Assembly (NCBI GenBank): GCA_902566925.1
Contig: CACFKO010000006.1
Location: 1 to 64,000 of the forward strand
DNA: 64,000 nucleotides
Direction of reading: 5' to 3'
DNA from: an uncultured Pelagibacteraceae bacterium
GTDB taxonomy: Bacteria; Pseudomonadota; Alphaproteobacteria; Pelagibacterales; Pelagibacteraceae
Shown here: positions 48,007-58,681 of the stretch, one piece after another
Layout: the number at the start of each line of letters is the position of its first letter
How positions within the stretch are numbered: the stretch's first letter is position 1
Notes under the pieces: model-generated
The model's input: the letters and a program-made list of their open reading frames with translations, nothing else
Databases searched by the model: none
Told to the model about the DNA's origin: nothing
Translations under genes and position numbers: made by a program

Positions 48007-50076
48007 ATGTTTAAACAATTTAAAGAAGAAATAGATTTTGGTGGTAAAAAACTTATTTTAGAAACTGGAAAAATTGCTCGTCAAGCTGATGGTGCTATAA
48101 TTGCGACTTGGGGAGAAACTGTTGTTATTGCTACAGTTGTTGGTGCAAAAAAGGTTAATCCAGAGACTGACTATTTCCCTCTTCAAGTAAACTATCAAGA
48201 AAAATACTATGCTGCAGGAAAAATTCCCGGAGGTTATTTTAAAAGAGAGGCAAGACCGACTGAATCAGAAACTCTAATTTCTAGACTGATCGATAGACCT
48301 ATCAGACCCTTGTTTCCCGATAATTTTAGAAATGAAGTTCAAGTTTTACCTACAGTACTTTCCTACGATAATGAAAACGAAGCAGATGTATTATCAATAA
48401 TAGCTTCTTCAGCTGCTTTATCAATTTCAGGATTACCTTTTAAAGGGCCCGTAGGCGCAGCTAGAGTTGGCTTTATAAGTGATAAGTGTGTTTTAAATCC
48501 AACTAAAAAAGAACTAGAGAATTCTAAATTAGATTTAGTTGTAGCAGGAACAAAAGACGCAGTTTTGATGGTAGAGTCACAAGCTTCAGGTCTGACAGAA
48601 AAAGAAATGTTAGACGCTGTCAAGTTTGGTCATGAGGGTTTTGTATCAGTTATTAAAGGTATAGAGAAATTAGCAAAAAAATGTTCGAAAGAAACTTGGA
48701 AAATTGAAAAGAAAGATTATAGCAAAATTTCTAAGAAAATAGAAAAAGAACTTACTAAAGATTTAGAAAAAGCATTTTCAGAAAAAGATAAAAAGAAAAG
48801 ATCAGAATTAATTAGTTTAGCTGGGGAAAAATGTAAAAATTTGTTCGAAGATGATGAGGATCTTCTAGAACACGAAGTAATGCTACAACTTAAAAATTTA
48901 GAAAAAGATATTGTTAGAACAAGAATTTTAAAAAGCAAAAAAAGAATTGACGGGAGAGGTTTGTCAGATGTTAGACCAATAAAATGTGAAGTTGGAATTT
49001 TACCAAGAGTTCATGGTTCAGCTTTGTTTACAAGAGGAGAAACGCAAGCTTTAGTGACAACAACTTTGGGAACAACTGAAGACGAACAAAGAATCGAAAG
49101 TTTAGAAGGTTTAAGAAGAGAAAGATTCATGCTACATTATAATTTTCCGCCTTTCTCTGTTGGGGAAACTGGAAGAATTGGTACAGGTAGAAGAGAAGTT
49201 GGACATGGAAAATTAGCTTGGAGAGCTTTAAATTCGTCCCTTCCTAAAAAAGAAAATTTTCCCTATACACTAAGAATTGTTTCCGAAATTACAGAGTCCA
49301 ATGGATCTTCCTCAATGGCAACAGTATGTGGTTCGTCTTTAGCATTAATGGATGCAGCAGTTCCTATAGCAGAGCCTGTTGCAGGAATAGCAATGGGTTT
49401 AATTAAAGAAAAAGATAAATTTTCTATTTTGTCAGATATTTTAGGGGATGAGGACCATTTAGGTGATATGGATTTTAAAGTTGCAGGAACAAAAGACGGA
49501 ATTACATCTTTACAGATGGATATAAAAATTACCGGAATTACTTTTGAGATAATGGAACAAGCTCTTGCTCAGGCAAAAGAAGGAAGAGTTCATATCTTAA
49601 ATGAAATGAACAAAACTCTTAAATCATCAAGAAAAGAGGTTGGAAAACACACTCCAAAAATGGAAACCATAAAAGTTGATAAAAAAGATATAGCAACTGT
49701 TATAGGCAAGGGTGGCGCAACTATTAGAGAAATTGTTGAAAAATCTGGAGCCAAAGTAGATGTTAAGGATACCGGGGAAGTAACAGTTGCTGCTGCAAAT
49801 GAGGAAACAAGAAAGATAGCAGTTCAAATGATCAATGATCTCGTTGCGAAACCTGAGATGGGAAAAACATATAAAGGTAAAGTAGTTAAAATTATGGAAT
49901 TCGGAGCTTTTGTAAATTTTTTAGGGAAACAAGACGGTCTTGTTCATATTTCCCAACTAGCAGCAAAAAGAGTTCAAAAAGTTACAGATGTAGTCAAAGA
50001 AGGTGATGAAGTTTCTGTAAAAGTAATTGGATTTGACAGAGGAAAAGTTAAACTTTCAATAAAAGAAGCTGTTTAA
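48007..50076 (+). CDS. pnp: Polyribonucleotide nucleotidyltransferase
   Basis: Phosphorolytic 3'-5' exoribonuclease of the degradosome. The 689-residue protein has two RNase PH domains (first with [14 protein letters not shown], second with [15 protein letters not shown] [21 protein letters not shown] and [18 protein letters not shown]), a KH domain ([14 protein letters not shown]) and a C-terminal S1 domain ([13 protein letters not shown]). All active-site regions are intact. The start adjoins the rpsO stop. Confidence 0.98.
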   Translation: MFKQFKEEIDFGGKKLILETGKIARQADGAIIATWGETVVIATVVGAKKVNPETDYFPLQVNYQEKYYAAGKIPGGYFKREARPTESETLISRLIDRPIRPLFPDNFRNEVQVLPTVLSYDNENEADVLSIIASSAALSISGLPFKGPVGAARVGFISDKCVLNPTKKELENSKLDLVVAGTKDAVLMVESQASGLTEKEMLDAVKFGHEGFVSVIKGIEKLAKKCSKETWKIEKKDYSKISKKIEKELTKDLEKAFSEKDKKKRSELISLAGEKCKNLFEDDEDLLEHEVMLQLKNLEKDIVRTRILKSKKRIDGRGLSDVRPIKCEVGILPRVHGSALFTRGETQALVTTTLGTTEDEQRIESLEGLRRERFMLHYNFPPFSVGETGRIGTGRREVGHGKLAWRALNSSLPKKENFPYTLRIVSEITESNGSSSMATVCGSSLALMDAAVPIAEPVAGIAMGLIKEKDKFSILSDILGDEDHLGDMDFKVAGTKDGITSLQMDIKITGITFEIMEQALAQAKEGRVHILNEMNKTLKSSRKEVGKHTPKMETIKVDKKDIATVIGKGGATIREIVEKSGAKVDVKDTGEVTVAAANEETRKIAVQMINDLVAKPEMGKTYKGKVVKIMEFGAFVNFLGKQDGLVHISQLAAKRVQKVTDVVKEGDEVSVKVIGFDRGKVKLSIKEAV

Positions 50077-50183
50077 TTAAATTGCCGCGCACGAAGTCTT
50101 AATAATAGCAAAAAGTACTAAAAAAAATAATGTAGTTCCAATTGCAAAGAACTTATCATTTTTAGTGTTTTTTTATTTTTCAT
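50077..50183 (-). pseudogene. Possible small single-pass membrane protein broken by a frameshift
   Basis: Starting at ATG 50183 the minus strand reads KNKKTLK and then leaves frame; shifting by one base in the run of five A gives NDKFFAIGTTLFFLVLF followed by AIIKTSCAAI and a stop at 50077. The joined 35-residue product would have one membrane helix. It lies 8 bases after the upstream minus-strand gene and abuts the pnp stop. It could be a sequencing homopolymer error, a decayed gene, slippage at the A run, or chance. Confidence 0.3.
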
Positions 50184-50191
50184 GACTAAAT

Positions 50192-50710
50192 TTAAATTTG
50201 ATATTCAAAATTTTGAGTTTTTTCATTTACGCTAAGTTCTTTTGCCCCATTTCTCAAATGAAAATTTCTTGCCATTTCTGTTAATGGGGACAGGGTTATT
50301 AATCTATTAAGATGATTTGATTTTTTTATTTTCTTAAATACTTCTTTTACAATCAATTTGCCCCCACCCTTCTTTTTAGACCAAACTGTATAAGCAATAG
50401 CTATCTTACCAACATTTTTACTCCTCCATGATGCACTTTGCAAATGTGCATCTTTAGTCATTAAATCAAATTCTTCAATTGTTTTAGGAATTTCGTTTGT
50501 AAAACCGAAACACATTATTGCACATATTTCTTTTTTATATCTAACACCAAAAATTTTTCGCCCATAACTTGTTCTAAATTTTATATCTAAATCTGGTCTA
50601 ACGGGGTCCTCGCTTATATCACATGTTTCAAGCTCAATTAATTCTGCACCTTTTATCCAGTCAAAAAAGTCTACAAATTTTTCTTTTACTTTTTTATTAA
50701 ATTTTTTCAT
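50192..50710 (-). CDS. Uncharacterised protein, possible GNAT-type acetyltransferase
   Basis: A 172-residue soluble protein. The second half shows IAYTVWSKKKGGGKLIVKEVF, then ITLSPLTEMARNFHLRNGAKEL, reminiscent of the acetyl-CoA-binding loop (R/Q-x-x-G-x-G/A is replaced by a GGGK) and motif B of N-acetyltransferases. The first half holds YGRKIFGVRYKKEICAIMCFGF and a DAHLQSASWRSK segment. I do not recognise a specific family. It lies 86 bases downstream of fabI on the same strand. Confidence 0.55.
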   Translation of the reverse strand: MKKFNKKVKEKFVDFFDWIKGAELIELETCDISEDPVRPDLDIKFRTSYGRKIFGVRYKKEICAIMCFGFTNEIPKTIEEFDLMTKDAHLQSASWRSKNVGKIAIAYTVWSKKKGGGKLIVKEVFKKIKKSNHLNRLITLSPLTEMARNFHLRNGAKELSVNEKTQNFEYQI

Positions 50711-50796
50711 TAAATTTTTTGTTTATGACCTTTTAGACCTTAAAAGCTTTTTTTATTATGATATAATTGAAATTTAGTCATGCGCAATTTGCAAGT

Positions 50797-51582
50797 TTAA
50801 GATATATTTTTTGGATCAGGCATGCCTACTTTATTGTAACCTGCGTCGACGTAATGAATTTCTCCTGTGACACCCGCAGCAAGATCACTTAATAAATACA
50901 AAGCAGATTTTCCAACATCATTTGTGTCTACATTTCTCTTTAAAAAAGAATGATCCGCACTCCATTTATACAAAAATTTTGCATCACCAATGGCCGAGGC
51001 AGCCAATGTTTTAATTGGGCCTGCGCTAATCGCATTTACTCTTATTCCCTTTGCACCTAAGTCTCGTGCTATATACTTTACACTAGACTCTAAAGCTGCT
51101 TTACAAACTCCCATTACATTATAATTAGGTATAGCCTTTGTTGACTCGTAGGATAGCGTCAACATACTTGAACCATCTTTCATAATTTTTGATGCTTCTT
51201 TTGCAACTTCGGTGAATGAAAAACAAGAAACCAACATACTTTTTAAAAAATTTTCACGAGAAGTGTTTATGTATTCCCCAGATAATTCAGATCTATCAGA
51301 AAAAGCGATAGCATGAACTACAAAATCTAGCTGGCCCCATTTATTTTTAATTTCATCAAATGTTTTTTTAATATCGTCTTTATTTTCAACATTACAATCT
51401 AACAGAAATTTGGAATTTACAGATCCCGCTAATGGCGTAACTCTTTTTTTTAAAGCATCCCCCAGATATGTAAAAGCTAACTCAGCACCATTTTCTGAAA
51501 GTTTTTTAGCAATACCCCATGCAATAGATCTTTCATTAGCCACACCCATTATTAAACCTTTCTTACCTTTAACCAAGCTCAT
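50797..51582 (-). CDS. fabI: Enoyl-[acyl-carrier-protein] reductase (NADH)
   Basis: Final reductive step of each fatty-acid elongation round. The 261-residue short-chain dehydrogenase has KKGLIMGVANERSIAWGIAK at the N-terminus, the VHAIAFSD segment, and the catalytic Tyr-x6-Lys in PNYNVMGVCKAALE. The ending region SAGPIKTLAASAI is typical of FabI. Third gene of a fabA-fabB-fabI operon. Confidence 0.97.
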   Translation of the reverse strand: MSLVKGKKGLIMGVANERSIAWGIAKKLSENGAELAFTYLGDALKKRVTPLAGSVNSKFLLDCNVENKDDIKKTFDEIKNKWGQLDFVVHAIAFSDRSELSGEYINTSRENFLKSMLVSCFSFTEVAKEASKIMKDGSSMLTLSYESTKAIPNYNVMGVCKAALESSVKYIARDLGAKGIRVNAISAGPIKTLAASAIGDAKFLYKWSADHSFLKRNVDTNDVGKSALYLLSDLAAGVTGEIHYVDAGYNKVGMPDPKNIS

Positions 51583-51584
51583 TA

Positions 51585-52799
51585 TTAAACCTTTTCAAAA
51601 ACTAAAGTGGCATTAGTTCCACCAAAACCAAAACTATTCGACATTACAGAATTTAAAGTTACATTTTTTTCAACTTTAGTCACTATTGGAAATTTTTTAG
51701 CCTCATCGTCCATTTCACTTACATTTGCTGAGGCTGCAATAAAATTATTTTTCATCATAATTATCGAATAAATAGCTTCATGAACAGAAGCTGCCCCAAG
51801 AGGATGACCAGAAAGAGATTTTGTTGAACTTATTTTTGGAATTTTATCTTTAAAAGCCTCTTGAATGGCTTTCAATTCTGTTATATCGCCAACGGGCGTT
51901 GAGGTTCCATGAGCATTTATATAATCAATTTTATTTCTAGCTGTCTTTAATGCAATATTCATACATCTAGCAGCCCCTTCCCCTGACGGAGCAACCATAT
52001 CAAAACCATCAGATGTAGCACCATAGCCAGTTAGTTCTGCGTAAATTTTTGCTCCTCTAGATTTTGCATGTTCCATTTCTTCTAAAACCAAAACTCCTGC
52101 TCCTCCTGCAATTACAAAACCATCTCTAGTTTTATCGTATGGTCTAGAAGCTTTCTGAGGAGAGTCATTATATTTTGATGAAAGGGCTGTCATAGCATCA
52201 AACATTGCTGTCATAGCAAAGTGTATTTCATCGCTACCGCCTGCAAAAATAATTTTTTGCTTTCCAAATTGAATAAGTTCCATTCCATTACCAATGCAGT
52301 GCCCACTAGTTGCGCATGCAGAACTTATTGTGTAATTTACTCCCTTTATTTTAAATGGAACCGCTAAAGTTGCTGATGCAGTGCTTGCCATTGTTCTAGG
52401 GACAATAAAAGGTCCCATCTTTTTTGGATTTTTTTCACGGGTCTTGTCAGCAGCCAAAATAACATTTTCGATTGAAGGTCCTCCAGAACCCATTACCATT
52501 CCTGTAGATACATTGCTTACATCACTATCTTTTAAACCTGAGTCTTGTATAGCTTCTTTCATAGCAACATAATTATAAGCTGATCCATTGCCCATAAATC
52601 TTAAAGCTTTCCTATCAACATGATCCACAAGTTTTATATTTGGTTTGCCGTGAACATTACTTTTTAAATTATGTTCCTTGTACTCTTCTGCGAAAGAAAT
52701 TCCTGACTTTGTATTAATAAGAGATTCACAAACTTCTTTTTGATTATTTCCTAGACAAGAAACTATCCCAATTCCTGTAACAACTACTCTTTTCATCAT
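51585..52799 (-). CDS. fabB: 3-oxoacyl-[acyl-carrier-protein] synthase I
   Basis: Condensing enzyme needed for unsaturated fatty-acid elongation. The 404-residue protein has the nucleophile in ISSACATSGHC, the two catalytic His in NAHGTSTPVGD and LSGHPLGAASVHE, and the C-terminal SNSFGFGGTNA. Its partner fabA overlaps by four bases upstream, which favours FabB over FabF. Confidence 0.96.
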   Translation of the reverse strand: MMKRVVVTGIGIVSCLGNNQKEVCESLINTKSGISFAEEYKEHNLKSNVHGKPNIKLVDHVDRKALRFMGNGSAYNYVAMKEAIQDSGLKDSDVSNVSTGMVMGSGGPSIENVILAADKTREKNPKKMGPFIVPRTMASTASATLAVPFKIKGVNYTISSACATSGHCIGNGMELIQFGKQKIIFAGGSDEIHFAMTAMFDAMTALSSKYNDSPQKASRPYDKTRDGFVIAGGAGVLVLEEMEHAKSRGAKIYAELTGYGATSDGFDMVAPSGEGAARCMNIALKTARNKIDYINAHGTSTPVGDITELKAIQEAFKDKIPKISSTKSLSGHPLGAASVHEAIYSIIMMKNNFIAASANVSEMDDEAKKFPIVTKVEKNVTLNSVMSNSFGFGGTNATLVFEKV

Positions 52800-53299
52800 T
52801 TATAAACTCCAACTTTTAAATTTTCAGCAGAATATATTTGTTTTCCATCTGCTTTTAAAATCCCGTCAGCAAAACCAACTGTACCACCTTCAGTTTTTAA
52901 AACTTTTTTCATATCAACCTCATAAGTTGCGATTTTGACTTTTTTAAGAACCTCACCTGTAAATCTAACAGAATTTACACCTAAAGCACGTCCTTTCCCC
53001 GGTTCACCAATCCATCCTAAATAAAATCCAACTAATTGCCACATAGCATCTAGCCCAAGGCAACCAGGCATCACAGGATCCTCTTTGAAATGACAATCAA
53101 AAAACCACATCTTATCTTTTATATCGAGTTCAGCTTTTATAAGGCCTTTTTTAAATTTCCCTTCACCAGATTTAATTTCTGTAATTCTATCAAACATTAG
53201 CATAGGTGGTAGCGGTAAACGCGCATTCCCTTCGCCAAATAAGTTACCATTAGCGCAGTCAATTAATTCATTGTAGTTGTAATTGTTTTTTTGTTTCAT
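52796..53299 (-). CDS. fabA: 3-hydroxydecanoyl-[acyl-carrier-protein] dehydratase/isomerase
   Basis: Introduces the double bond for unsaturated fatty acids. From ATG 53299 it has 167 residues, starting KQKNNYNYNELI as family members do; a TTG start at 53314 would add five residues. Active-site His in FFDCHFKEDPVMPGCLG and Asp in LDAMWQLVGFYLGW; also LPLPPMLMFDRI. First gene of the fab operon, divergent from irr. Confidence 0.96.
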   Translation of the reverse strand: MKQKNNYNYNELIDCANGNLFGEGNARLPLPPMLMFDRITEIKSGEGKFKKGLIKAELDIKDKMWFFDCHFKEDPVMPGCLGLDAMWQLVGFYLGWIGEPGKGRALGVNSVRFTGEVLKKVKIATYEVDMKKVLKTEGGTVGFADGILKADGKQIYSAENLKVGVYK

Positions 53300-53318
53300 T
53301 TTGAAAGTTAACAATTGC

Positions 53319-53346
53319 TTGAGTTTTTAGCAATATCATATATAAA
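53319..53346 (+). promoter_or_regulatory. Probable sigma-70 promoter for irr
   Basis: TTGAGT (53319-53324) and TATAAA (53341-53346) with a 16-base spacer, leaving a leader of about 20 bases before the irr ATG. It lies in the 73-base region shared with fabA, so Irr could bind here to control itself and the fab operon. Confidence 0.5.
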
Positions 53347-53372
53347 ATTGAATTTAATTATACAGCAAGTTA

Positions 53373-53795
53373 ATGCAAAAAATGAATAATAAAAACAAGA
53401 TTTTTATTGATAAACTTAGATCTTCAGGCCTCAGACCCACTGAGCAAAGAGTAGAAATAAGCAGATTCCTCTTTAACAGAAAAAAAACATTTCATTTTAC
53501 AGTAGAGGAATTAAAAAATTCTATGAATTTAAAAAGATCAAAAAAAATTTCTACAGCAACTTTTTATAATACCGTACATGCTCTGAAAAGTGCTGGTTAC
53601 TTGAAAGAGTTCTCGTTGGAAAATAATACCTCTTGTTATGATACAAATATTACTTCGCATCATCACTTCTTCGATAATGGGAAAGTAATTGATATTGGGA
53701 GCGACAAAATCACCTTTCATAAACTTCCAGAAGCTCCAAAAGGTAAAAAAATTAAAAACGTTGAAGTTGTAATAAGATTAGAAAATAATAATTAA
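53373..53795 (+). CDS. irr: Iron response regulator Irr (Fur family)
   Basis: Heme-responsive regulator of iron and heme genes in alphaproteobacteria. The 140-residue protein has LRSSGLRPTEQRVEISRFLF, a helix-turn-helix ISTATFYNTVHALKSAGYLKEFS, and the His-rich SHHHFF motif (His 96-98) in DTNITSHHHFFDNG, all closer to Irr than Fur. The position divergent from fabA-fabB-fabI matches the irr locus of Rhizobiales, which supports the name. Met 4 is another possible start. katG, a heme enzyme, lies 62 bases downstream. Confidence 0.88.
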   Translation: MQKMNNKNKIFIDKLRSSGLRPTEQRVEISRFLFNRKKTFHFTVEELKNSMNLKRSKKISTATFYNTVHALKSAGYLKEFSLENNTSCYDTNITSHHHFFDNGKVIDIGSDKITFHKLPEAPKGKKIKNVEVVIRLENNN

Positions 53796-53818
53796 TCTCA
53801 ATAATATATCTTGCTATA

Positions 53819-56029
<2,211 letters not shown>

Positions 56030-56030
56030 A

Positions 56031-56273
56031 ATGACTGAATTAACATCTGGAATATTTAATGCCTCAAAAAAAGTATACAAATCGAATAGGGGATCGATAT
56101 TAAGAACAATTATTTATACAATCGGACACTTTGCGATCGCGATCACTGTATTAATGTTAGTTGCAGATGTGTCTTTCTATATAGCTTTAACAGATGCAAT
56201 AGTTGAACCTTTAGCAAATTCAGTTTGGTATTTCTTATTAGATAAATTTTGGGCTTCAAAAATAAAATCATAA
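56031..56273 (+). CDS. DUF2061 small membrane protein
   Basis: An 80-residue protein with a membrane segment at about 24-47 and a second amphipathic one at 50-72. The RTIIYTIGHFAIAITVL start and EPLANSVWYFLLDKFW end match DUF2061, whose function is not known. It begins one base after the katG stop, so it is co-transcribed with katG. It overlaps the opposing SH3 gene by 6 bases. Confidence 0.8.
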   Translation: MTELTSGIFNASKKVYKSNRGSILRTIIYTIGHFAIAITVLMLVADVSFYIALTDAIVEPLANSVWYFLLDKFWASKIKS

Positions 56274-56714
56274 TCTTCCATTTAAATATTCCTTTTCAAT
56301 CCACCCAGAAAAATTTTCAGTTTTAATTTTACACCAATTTTTTTTGCATTTTTTTACCAAAAAGAGCCTTCCCTTCTCAGCTATAGCAATAGGCCTAGAA
56401 TATTTAGATGGTTTTTTAAAAATTACTGATTTTTCTTGATTATTTAAGGCAGCTTTTTTTTTAGATAATTGAGAGACATGTATCCAACCAGAATTATTTT
56501 GATGATCTATAATTTTTCTAAAATTATAGGAACTATCTATAACCAGAACAGGTAAAAACTTTTTTTTATAAACTAACTTTATAGGATGATTTAGAGAAGG
56601 CCCCTGTCTAAGATTAACTTTTTCGTTCCTTAAAGTTAGGTAATACTCAGTTTTGGCATAGCTATTACCAAAAAATAAAATAAAAAGACAAAAAAAAAAT
56701 ATTAATTTAACCAT
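56268..56714 (-). CDS. Secreted bacterial SH3-domain protein
   Basis: A 148-residue exported protein with a signal peptide of about 20 residues (NSYA). Two SH3b-like repeats: KVNLRQGPSLNHPI (about 32-45) through NSGWIHVSQL, then SVIFKKPSKYSRPI through WCKIKTENFSGWIEKEYL. It matches COG3807. SH3b domains usually bind the cell wall; no enzymatic domain is present. It overlaps the upstream ThiF/MoeB-like gene by 8 bases. Confidence 0.8.
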   Translation of the reverse strand: MVKLIFFFCLFILFFGNSYAKTEYYLTLRNEKVNLRQGPSLNHPIKLVYKKKFLPVLVIDSSYNFRKIIDHQNNSGWIHVSQLSKKKAALNNQEKSVIFKKPSKYSRPIAIAEKGRLFLVKKCKKNWCKIKTENFSGWIEKEYLNGRL

Positions 56715-57468
56715 GAAAAACTATATTTTTACAATTTCGATTTTTTAGTAACTTTACCTTTCTGAAGTTTGAATTAAGAGCATTAAATATCATTATATTC
56801 CCATTAGAACTATTCTTCACATTTAAAATTGATTTTATAACTTCATTTGCTTGAAGTGATCCAGCAATTCCTGCAAGCGTTGTCATTATTCCATCAGTTT
56901 CGCAGTTTAATTCTTCATTTGGAGATTCTGGCATAAAACATCTAAAGCAAGGAGTTTTTTTCCTAAAATCAAATACAAATAGCTGTCCATCAAATTTGTG
57001 TATTGCTGAAGAAATTAATACTTTTTTATTTTTCATACAGTAGTCATTTATCAAAAATCTTGATTTAAAATTATCAGTTCCATCACATACAATTTCATAA
57101 TTTTTAGCAATTTTTTCGATATTTTGTTTATCTACTTTTTGATTAAAAGTTTTAACTTTTATTTTTTTATTTATTCTTTCAATAACTTTTCTTGATACGA
57201 AAACTTTATATTTTCCAATATCTTTTTTAGTAAAAAGTACTTGTCTACTTAAATTTGATAACTCAATTTTATCATTATCAGCAATTCCTAAATTTCCAAT
57301 ACCTGAATATGCAAGGTACAGAATTAACGGACATCCAAGACCACCTGCACCAATAACAAGAACTTTAGCTTTAAAAATTTTTTTTTGGCCTGAAATACCA
57401 ATTTTTTTAAGTATTAATTGACGGTAGTATTTTTGGTAGTCTTCACTTTTAATTGAGGCTTTTTTCAT
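56707..57468 (-). CDS. ThiF/MoeB/HesA-family adenylyltransferase
   Basis: E1-like enzyme that adenylates the C-terminus of a small sulfur-carrier protein. The 253-residue protein has VLVIGAGGLGCPLILYLA (nucleotide-binding), DNDKIELSNLSRQVLF, CDGTDNFKSRFLINDYC and one C-x-x-C zinc pair (PCFRCFMPES), followed by NCETDGIMTTLAGIAGSLQANE with the conserved Cys. Only one Cys (NRNCKN) remains of the second zinc pair near the C-terminus, so zinc binding may be altered. Partner could be MoaD- or ThiS-like; neither is in the window. It overlaps coaBC by 20 bases. Confidence 0.88.
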   Translation of the reverse strand: MKKASIKSEDYQKYYRQLILKKIGISGQKKIFKAKVLVIGAGGLGCPLILYLAYSGIGNLGIADNDKIELSNLSRQVLFTKKDIGKYKVFVSRKVIERINKKIKVKTFNQKVDKQNIEKIAKNYEIVCDGTDNFKSRFLINDYCMKNKKVLISSAIHKFDGQLFVFDFRKKTPCFRCFMPESPNEELNCETDGIMTTLAGIAGSLQANEVIKSILNVKNSSNGNIMIFNALNSNFRKVKLLKNRNCKNIVFHG

Positions 57469-58675
57469 TTAACAAAAATGTGTCTACAATTTTTTTAGCA
57501 ATAAGTGAAGCAACAAATTTTTTCGAGTTTTTTTTAATTTTTTGGGTTTTACCACTTTTGTCTATAATAATTACCTCGTTTTGATCACTATTAAATCCCA
57601 CTTCTTTTCTTGAAATATCATTTGCAATTATTATATCGCAATATTTTTCTTGCATTTTTTTGATAGAATTTTTTAGCAAATCTTCTGTTTCTGCCGAGAA
57701 ACCCACAAGAAGTTTTGGTTTATATCTGTTACTTTTACCAAGATAGCTTAATATATCTGAATTTTTCTGAATCTTTATTTCTTTTATGTCAGAGTCTTTT
57801 TTAATTTTATTTTTTTTCACAAATATAGCTTTAAAATCAGAAACTGCTGCAGCACACACTGCAATATGAGTAGGCAATTTTTTCTTTACTTCTTTAAGCA
57901 TGTCATCCCCAGATACTACTTCTTTGACTTTGATATCACTACTATAGGTAAGTTTTGTTGGCCCAGATATCAAAGTTGTTTTTATACCTAATCTTGATAA
58001 TTCCAAGGCTATTTCGTACCCCTGTTTTCCACTTGATTCATTAGAAATAAATCTTACAGGATCTATATATTCCTTTGTTGGTCCTGTAGTTACAATTGCA
58101 CTTATTTTTTTCTTTTTTAACAAATCTTTTTTTGTGAAAAATTTTTCTAATAAAGATAGAATTTGTCTTGGACTAGACATTTTGCCTTTTCCATATTCTC
58201 CACAAGCCATTTCACCATCTTCGGGACCAATGAATTTGTAGCCATAACTAATAAGAATATTTAAGTTTTTTTGTGTAGCCCTGTGAAGCCACATTCTCAC
58301 ATTCATTGCCGGTACTAAAAAAATGTCCTTATTAGATGCCAAAACAATTGTAGAAGCGAGATCATCAGCCCCGCCTTTGCTAAGTTTGGACATGAAATTT
58401 GCAGTAGCAGGTATAACTAAAATTAGATCAGCCCACCGAGATAAAGAAATATGATCTATTTTTCCTTTATTTTTTTCATCAAATATTTCTTCAAAAACTC
58501 TATTTTTTGACAAAGATGAAATTGATAGCGAAGTTACAAATTTTTTTCCACTTTTCGTAAGCACGACCTTAACAGAGCATCCTTTTCTCTGAAGCAATCT
58601 TATCAGGTCAAGAGACTTGTACGCTGAAATCCCCCCCCCAACAATAAGTAGAATTTTTTTATTTTCTAAACTCAT
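57449..58675 (-). CDS. coaBC: Bifunctional phosphopantothenoylcysteine decarboxylase / phosphopantothenate--cysteine ligase
   Basis: Two consecutive steps of coenzyme A synthesis in one protein. The 408-residue chain has the flavin CoaC domain (about 1-175) with VGGGISAYKSLDLIR, VPAMNVRMW and ACGEYGKGKMSSP (active-site Cys), then the CoaB domain with VTTGPTKEYIDPVRFISN and VGFSAET. It lies between ubiB and the ThiF gene, as commonly found next to ubiB/ubiE in alphaproteobacteria. Confidence 0.97.
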   Translation of the reverse strand: MSLENKKILLIVGGGISAYKSLDLIRLLQRKGCSVKVVLTKSGKKFVTSLSISSLSKNRVFEEIFDEKNKGKIDHISLSRWADLILVIPATANFMSKLSKGGADDLASTIVLASNKDIFLVPAMNVRMWLHRATQKNLNILISYGYKFIGPEDGEMACGEYGKGKMSSPRQILSLLEKFFTKKDLLKKKKISAIVTTGPTKEYIDPVRFISNESSGKQGYEIALELSRLGIKTTLISGPTKLTYSSDIKVKEVVSGDDMLKEVKKKLPTHIAVCAAAVSDFKAIFVKKNKIKKDSDIKEIKIQKNSDILSYLGKSNRYKPKLLVGFSAETEDLLKNSIKKMQEKYCDIIIANDISRKEVGFNSDQNEVIIIDKSGKTQKIKKNSKKFVASLIAKKIVDTFLLNEKSLN

Positions 58676-58681
58676 GTCTTA

